A stretch of 64,000 nt of DNA from Granulicella aggregans (GTDB lineage Bacteria; Acidobacteriota; Terriglobia; Terriglobales; Acidobacteriaceae), in contig NZ_JAGSYE010000001.1 of assembly GCF_025685565.1 (NCBI RefSeq), positions 1,240,001 to 1,304,000 on the forward strand. The letters are read 5' to 3'. The number at the start of each line of letters is the position of its first letter. Positions within the stretch are counted from its first letter, which is position 1. Of the stretch, positions 61,599 through 64,000 are shown piece after piece. The position numbers and the translations under genes are program-made. The notes under the pieces are model-generated. The model made no database searches. It saw only the letters and a program-made list of their open reading frames with translations, and had not been told where the DNA came from.

Positions 61599-61637
61599 CC
61601 CCATTCATCGCGCTCTTGTCTCATGCGATGAGTGGGG
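61599..61637 (+). repeat. R2 palindromic repeat, copy e
   Basis: CCCCATTCATCGC and GCGATGAGTGGGG form the stem. It lies in the divergent gap between lpxI and ruvX, 33 bp before the chosen ruvX start; a GTG inside the repeat would extend ruvX but is unlikely to be used. Confidence 0.8.
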
Positions 61638-61670
61638 CAGCCACTACCCTCATTTCGTTACACTTGCCTT

Positions 61671-62153
61671 GTGGATCAAGACACCCCAATCGCGGAACCA
61701 GCAACATCCGATCTCCCGCCACGCATCGTCGGCTTCGATGTCGGTGACCGCCGCATCGGCGTAGCCCTCTCCGATCCCCTAGGCTTCACCGCGCAACCCG
61801 TCTTCACCCTTCACCGCACCAATCGTCGAGCCGACATGAAGGCCGTAGCCCGCGTCCTGCGTAAGCACTCCGTCACCGAGGCTGTCGTCGGCAACCCTCT
61901 CTACATGTCCGGCGACCAAAGTCCGCAGGCCGCAAAGGCCCAGGCCTTCGCCGAAGAGATCCGCGCAGAGTTCGGCCTCACGATCCACCTATGGGACGAG
62001 CGCCTCTCCACCACCCAGGCCCATCGCCATCTCGACGACGCCGGCCATGCCACCATGGGTCGGAAGAACATCATCGACCAGGTAGCCGCCGTCCTCATCC
62101 TTCAATCCTGGCTCGATGCCCGCGCCAGCCGCGTCGCCCGAGAGCGGGACTAG
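61671..62153 (+). CDS. ruvX: Putative pre-16S rRNA nuclease / Holliday junction resolvase-like YqgF
   Basis: A protein of about 160 residues. RIVGFDVGDRRIGVALSDPLGFTAQPV is the RNase H-like first strand with its Asp, EAVVGNPLYMSGDQSPQA and IHLWDERLSTTQAHRHL follow, and the C-terminal Asp is in IIDQVAAVLILQSWLD. YqgF matures the 5' end of 16S rRNA. The start is uncertain; GTG 61671 gives a normal length, while a GTG at 61632 falls within the R2 repeat. Confidence 0.93.
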   Translation: MDQDTPIAEPATSDLPPRIVGFDVGDRRIGVALSDPLGFTAQPVFTLHRTNRRADMKAVARVLRKHSVTEAVVGNPLYMSGDQSPQAAKAQAFAEEIRAEFGLTIHLWDERLSTTQAHRHLDDAGHATMGRKNIIDQVAAVLILQSWLDARASRVARERD

Positions 62154-62221
62154 GCTCCCCTGCACTTTATACTGAACAACGAAGACCGGCCCTCGCCGGT
62201 CCGCTTTCTTCCGAGGAACTT

Positions 62222-62797
62222 ATGGCCGCACTGATCGACGCAATCAACGTAAAACGCAAGATGCTCTTCGAGCTCGAAAACGTCCCCTACGCCTGTCTGG
62301 ACTCCGACATCAGCTCTCCCACCGCGCGCGGCGGCCAGACTCTTGTTCGCCTGAAGATGCGCAACCTCCTCACCTCTGCCGTCTTCGAGAAGACCTTCAA
62401 GGCCCAGGACAAGTTCAAGGAACCCGACTTGGTCCTCGTGCCCGCCTCCTATCTCTATACCGATGGTGAAGGCTCGCACTTCCTCGACCAGGAGAGCTTT
62501 GAGACCCTCACTCTCACCGAGAAGATGGTCGGCAACGCGCTCGACTTCCTCATCGAAGGCGCCATGCTGCAACTCCACATGTACAACGGCAACCCCATCG
62601 GCCTGCAGCTTCCCATCTTCGTCGAGCTCGACGTGACCAGTACCGAACCCGGCGTTCGCGGCGACACCTCCAGCGGCAGCGTGACCAAGTCCGCGACCCT
62701 CGAGACCGGCCTCGAGATCAAGGTGCCTCTCTTTATCAAGGAAGGCGAAAAGGTAAAGGTCACCACCGAAACCGGCGAGTTCTCCGGCCGCGCCTAG
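62222..62797 (+). CDS. efpL: Elongation factor P-like protein, EfpL/YeiP type
   Basis: A 191-residue three-domain EF-P family protein. The loop that in EF-P carries the modified Lys or Arg is SSPTARGG here (Arg36), exactly the SPTARG signature of the EfpL (YeiP) subfamily rather than KPGKG. GDGEGSHFLDQESFETL-like and FVELDVTSTEPGVRGDT blocks and the VPLFIKEGEKVKVTTETGEF end are conserved. EfpL helps ribosomes translate difficult proline or other motifs. ATG 62222 follows GAGGA. The long frame upstream overlaps ruvX. Confidence 0.9.
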   Translation: MAALIDAINVKRKMLFELENVPYACLDSDISSPTARGGQTLVRLKMRNLLTSAVFEKTFKAQDKFKEPDLVLVPASYLYTDGEGSHFLDQESFETLTLTEKMVGNALDFLIEGAMLQLHMYNGNPIGLQLPIFVELDVTSTEPGVRGDTSSGSVTKSATLETGLEIKVPLFIKEGEKVKVTTETGEFSGRA

Positions 62798-62808
62798 AAG
62801 CTGAAAGA

Positions 62809-62974
62809 CCCGCTGCGCGCGGGGCGGTCACTTCGTGACATGTCTTGGGCTTCGCGGGCTCTCCCGTTGGTCGAGAAGAGAATCCTTGCGCCCGACCAGC
62901 GGGAGGACCGAGCGTAGCGTTAGGAAGGCGCGTGAGCGCCCGCCGCCCTCGCAGGGCGCCCGTCCGGCAGGACA
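62809..62974 (+). repeat. R3 long palindromic element, copy C
   Basis: Outer ends are less perfect; the centre has CTCCCGTTGGTCG pairing with CGACCAGCGGGAG with one G-U. It shares GGTCACTTCGTGAC and GTCCGGCAGGACA with copies A and B. Its right part, 62920-62974, is read in reverse as the C-terminus of the next gene. Confidence 0.85.
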
Positions 62975-63495
62975 AGTGCTTTTGCAATCTGCTCCGCCGC
63001 TTCCGCAGGCGAACAAGCCCCCGTGTCCACCGTCACCCGCGCCACCGGTATCGCATCCGCCTCAAACGCGCCATCGGCCAGCAGTTCATCGAACATCTCC
63101 ACCGAAGTCAACTTCCCATAAGCCTGCCGCGAGGCCGCATCCATGCGTGCACGCAGCTCCTCGATCGGGCACTCCAGCCGGACGAACTCAACCGTGCCGC
63201 CCATCCTCGTCATCAACTCCACAGCGTTCGCGACGAACCCGGCGGTCACGGTGCGCTCCTGCGCAAACGTAAAGATCATTCCCGGAACTCCGCTCCGGCA
63301 CGCCTCCGCGAAGACCAGCAGCCACACCTCTTCCCGTAGCTGTACAAACGCCTCGCTGCCAAACTCGAAGACCGGCAGCAGCAGGTCCACTGCGAGGTGA
63401 TTGTGGAACAGCTTGTATCCGGTGGCAGCCGCAAGTTCCTTGGCTACTGTCAGTTTGCCGGACGCCGGCAGCCCATAGATAAAGATCAGCTTCAT
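62920..63495 (-). CDS. P-loop kinase-like protein with repeat-derived C-terminus
   Basis: A 191-residue protein. The Walker A is GLPASGKLT (8-16), with a Leu where Ser/Thr usually follows the Lys; the AAA/shikimate-kinase-like core continues with RLECPIEELRARM. The family is related to small nucleoside or adenylate kinases of unknown substrate. The last 17 residues (from about 175, LPDGRPARAAG..) are encoded by the R3-C repeat, so the original stop may have been lost. No function is assigned. Confidence 0.8.
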   Translation of the reverse strand: MKLIFIYGLPASGKLTVAKELAAATGYKLFHNHLAVDLLLPVFEFGSEAFVQLREEVWLLVFAEACRSGVPGMIFTFAQERTVTAGFVANAVELMTRMGGTVEFVRLECPIEELRARMDAASRQAYGKLTSVEMFDELLADGAFEADAIPVARVTVDTGACSPAEAAEQIAKALVLPDGRPARAAGAHAPS

Positions 63496-63693
63496 CTCAT
63501 CTCCCCCAAATCCTTGTGGAACTCCGAATGCACAATCTCAAACCGGCCGTCTCGATGCGGCCAGCCAGGGAGCGGGACACACCAAAATACCGTAACTTTT
63601 GTAACATTTCGTTGACACTTAGTAACTCCCCTGACACAATCGACGCCTGTTCACTGAAAGAAAGCATCTTCGCACCAGCACAAGGAGACCCTC

Positions 63694-64000
63694 GTGATTC
63701 GGAGATTTTGCTCCCTTTTTCTCGCAATCGTAGCGATTGCCTCGGCACTTCCCATCGCCTCCCCGGCCCAATCCGTCATGACGCACCACGTGCGTGAGGT
63801 TACCCGGACTGGTGAAGCTCGCCTCATCGGACGCAAGCCCTCCGCTGAAGTCATGAGCCTCGACCTCGTCCTCCCGCTCCGCGACCCCGCTGGCCTCAAA
63901 GCTTTCCTTGCGGACCTCTATAACCCCAAGAGCCCGACCTTCCATAAATACCTCACGCCAGCCGAGTTCACCGCGATGTTCGGCCCCACCCAGGCCCAGT
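63694..64000 (+). CDS. Pro-kumamolisin-type protease precursor (partial, runs off window)
   Basis: The 5' part of a secreted protein, about 102 codons. GTG 63694 follows AAGGAG. A signal peptide (..IAVASALPIASPAQ-like) is followed by LRDPAGLKAFLADLYNPKSPTFHKYLTPAEFTAMFG, the activation domain found in kumamolisin/sedolisin (S53) proteases. The catalytic domain lies beyond the window. Acid-stable secreted S53 proteases are common in acidobacteria. It is truncated only by the end of the window. Confidence 0.85.
   Translation, partial: MIRRFCSLFLAIVAIASALPIASPAQSVMTHHVREVTRTGEARLIGRKPSAEVMSLDLVLPLRDPAGLKAFLADLYNPKSPTFHKYLTPAEFTAMFGPTQAQ

Noticed and set aside
61632..61670. GTG start for ruvX inside the R2 repeat.
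   Set aside because: Adds residues with no homology; the GTG at 61671 gives a typical length.

Overview
The window looks like a chromosomal segment of an acidobacterium, most likely the Terriglobus/Granulicella/Edaphobacter group (Acidobacteriaceae). The sequence is GC-rich. It encodes a diderm envelope (BamA, LpxI, an MltD-type lytic transglycosylase), a large Oar-like TonB-dependent receptor with an N-terminal carboxypeptidase-regulatory-like domain, several glycoside hydrolases with signal peptides, a kumamolisin-type protease precursor and many GTG/TTG starts. The placement rests on gene content and style; no rRNA, tRNA or other phylogenetic marker gene was seen. There is no prophage, insertion sequence or CRISPR array.

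Layout. 1-10912: a seven-gene plus-strand run (SRPBCC membrane protein, ICMT-like/DCC fusion, a membrane protein, DUF4129, DUF4350, MoxR ATPase, DUF58), then a reversed SGNH hydrolase, SpoIIM, and a divergent RDD protein. This resembles the MoxR/DUF58/SpoIIM/RDD envelope clusters of unknown function. 10913-11437 has no credible gene. 11438-18758: a diguanylate cyclase with repeated OB-like sensor modules, a GH1 beta-glucosidase, a divergent ArsR/SDR pair, and a DUF4139 protein. 18976-28507: a fucosylated-glycan locus (GH95 and GH29 alpha-L-fucosidases, FucP-type permease, zinc dehydrogenase, sialate-O-acetylesterase-like enzyme, LacI regulator). 28641-36863: RocD-type aminotransferase, exported nucleoside hydrolase, MASE1-PAS-GGDEF protein, the TonB receptor with a small His/Cys-rich membrane protein, and PduO-type cobalamin adenosyltransferase.

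37024-53600 is mostly housekeeping: acpP-fabF, rmuC, folP, a PBP4-type carboxypeptidase, a small cytochrome c lipoprotein with membrane partners, lipA, a ParE-like toxin/antitoxin pair, frr, a TMEM175-like channel, and a tightly overlapping molybdopterin oxidoreductase/threonine dehydratase/cysteine-rich protein operon. 53757-64000: bamA, an MltD-like transglycosylase, an acidic-then-histone-H1-like protein, a peroxiredoxin, lpxI, ruvX, an EfpL/YeiP-type elongation factor, a P-loop kinase, and the start of a pro-kumamolisin-type protease.

The strongest unexplained structure is intergenic. Three families of palindromic repeats (two, five and three copies) sit between genes. In the two short families the stem sequences differ between copies but stay complementary. 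The long family (about 150-180 bp) has nested inverted repeats, and one copy supplies the C-terminus of a kinase gene. A 15-copy heptanucleotide array sits beside folP, and a pair of 14-bp direct repeats exactly 50 bp apart brackets a promoter-like sequence at the left end. The most unusual protein candidates are the bipartite acidic/H1-like protein, the OB-module diguanylate cyclase and the ICMT/DCC fusion.
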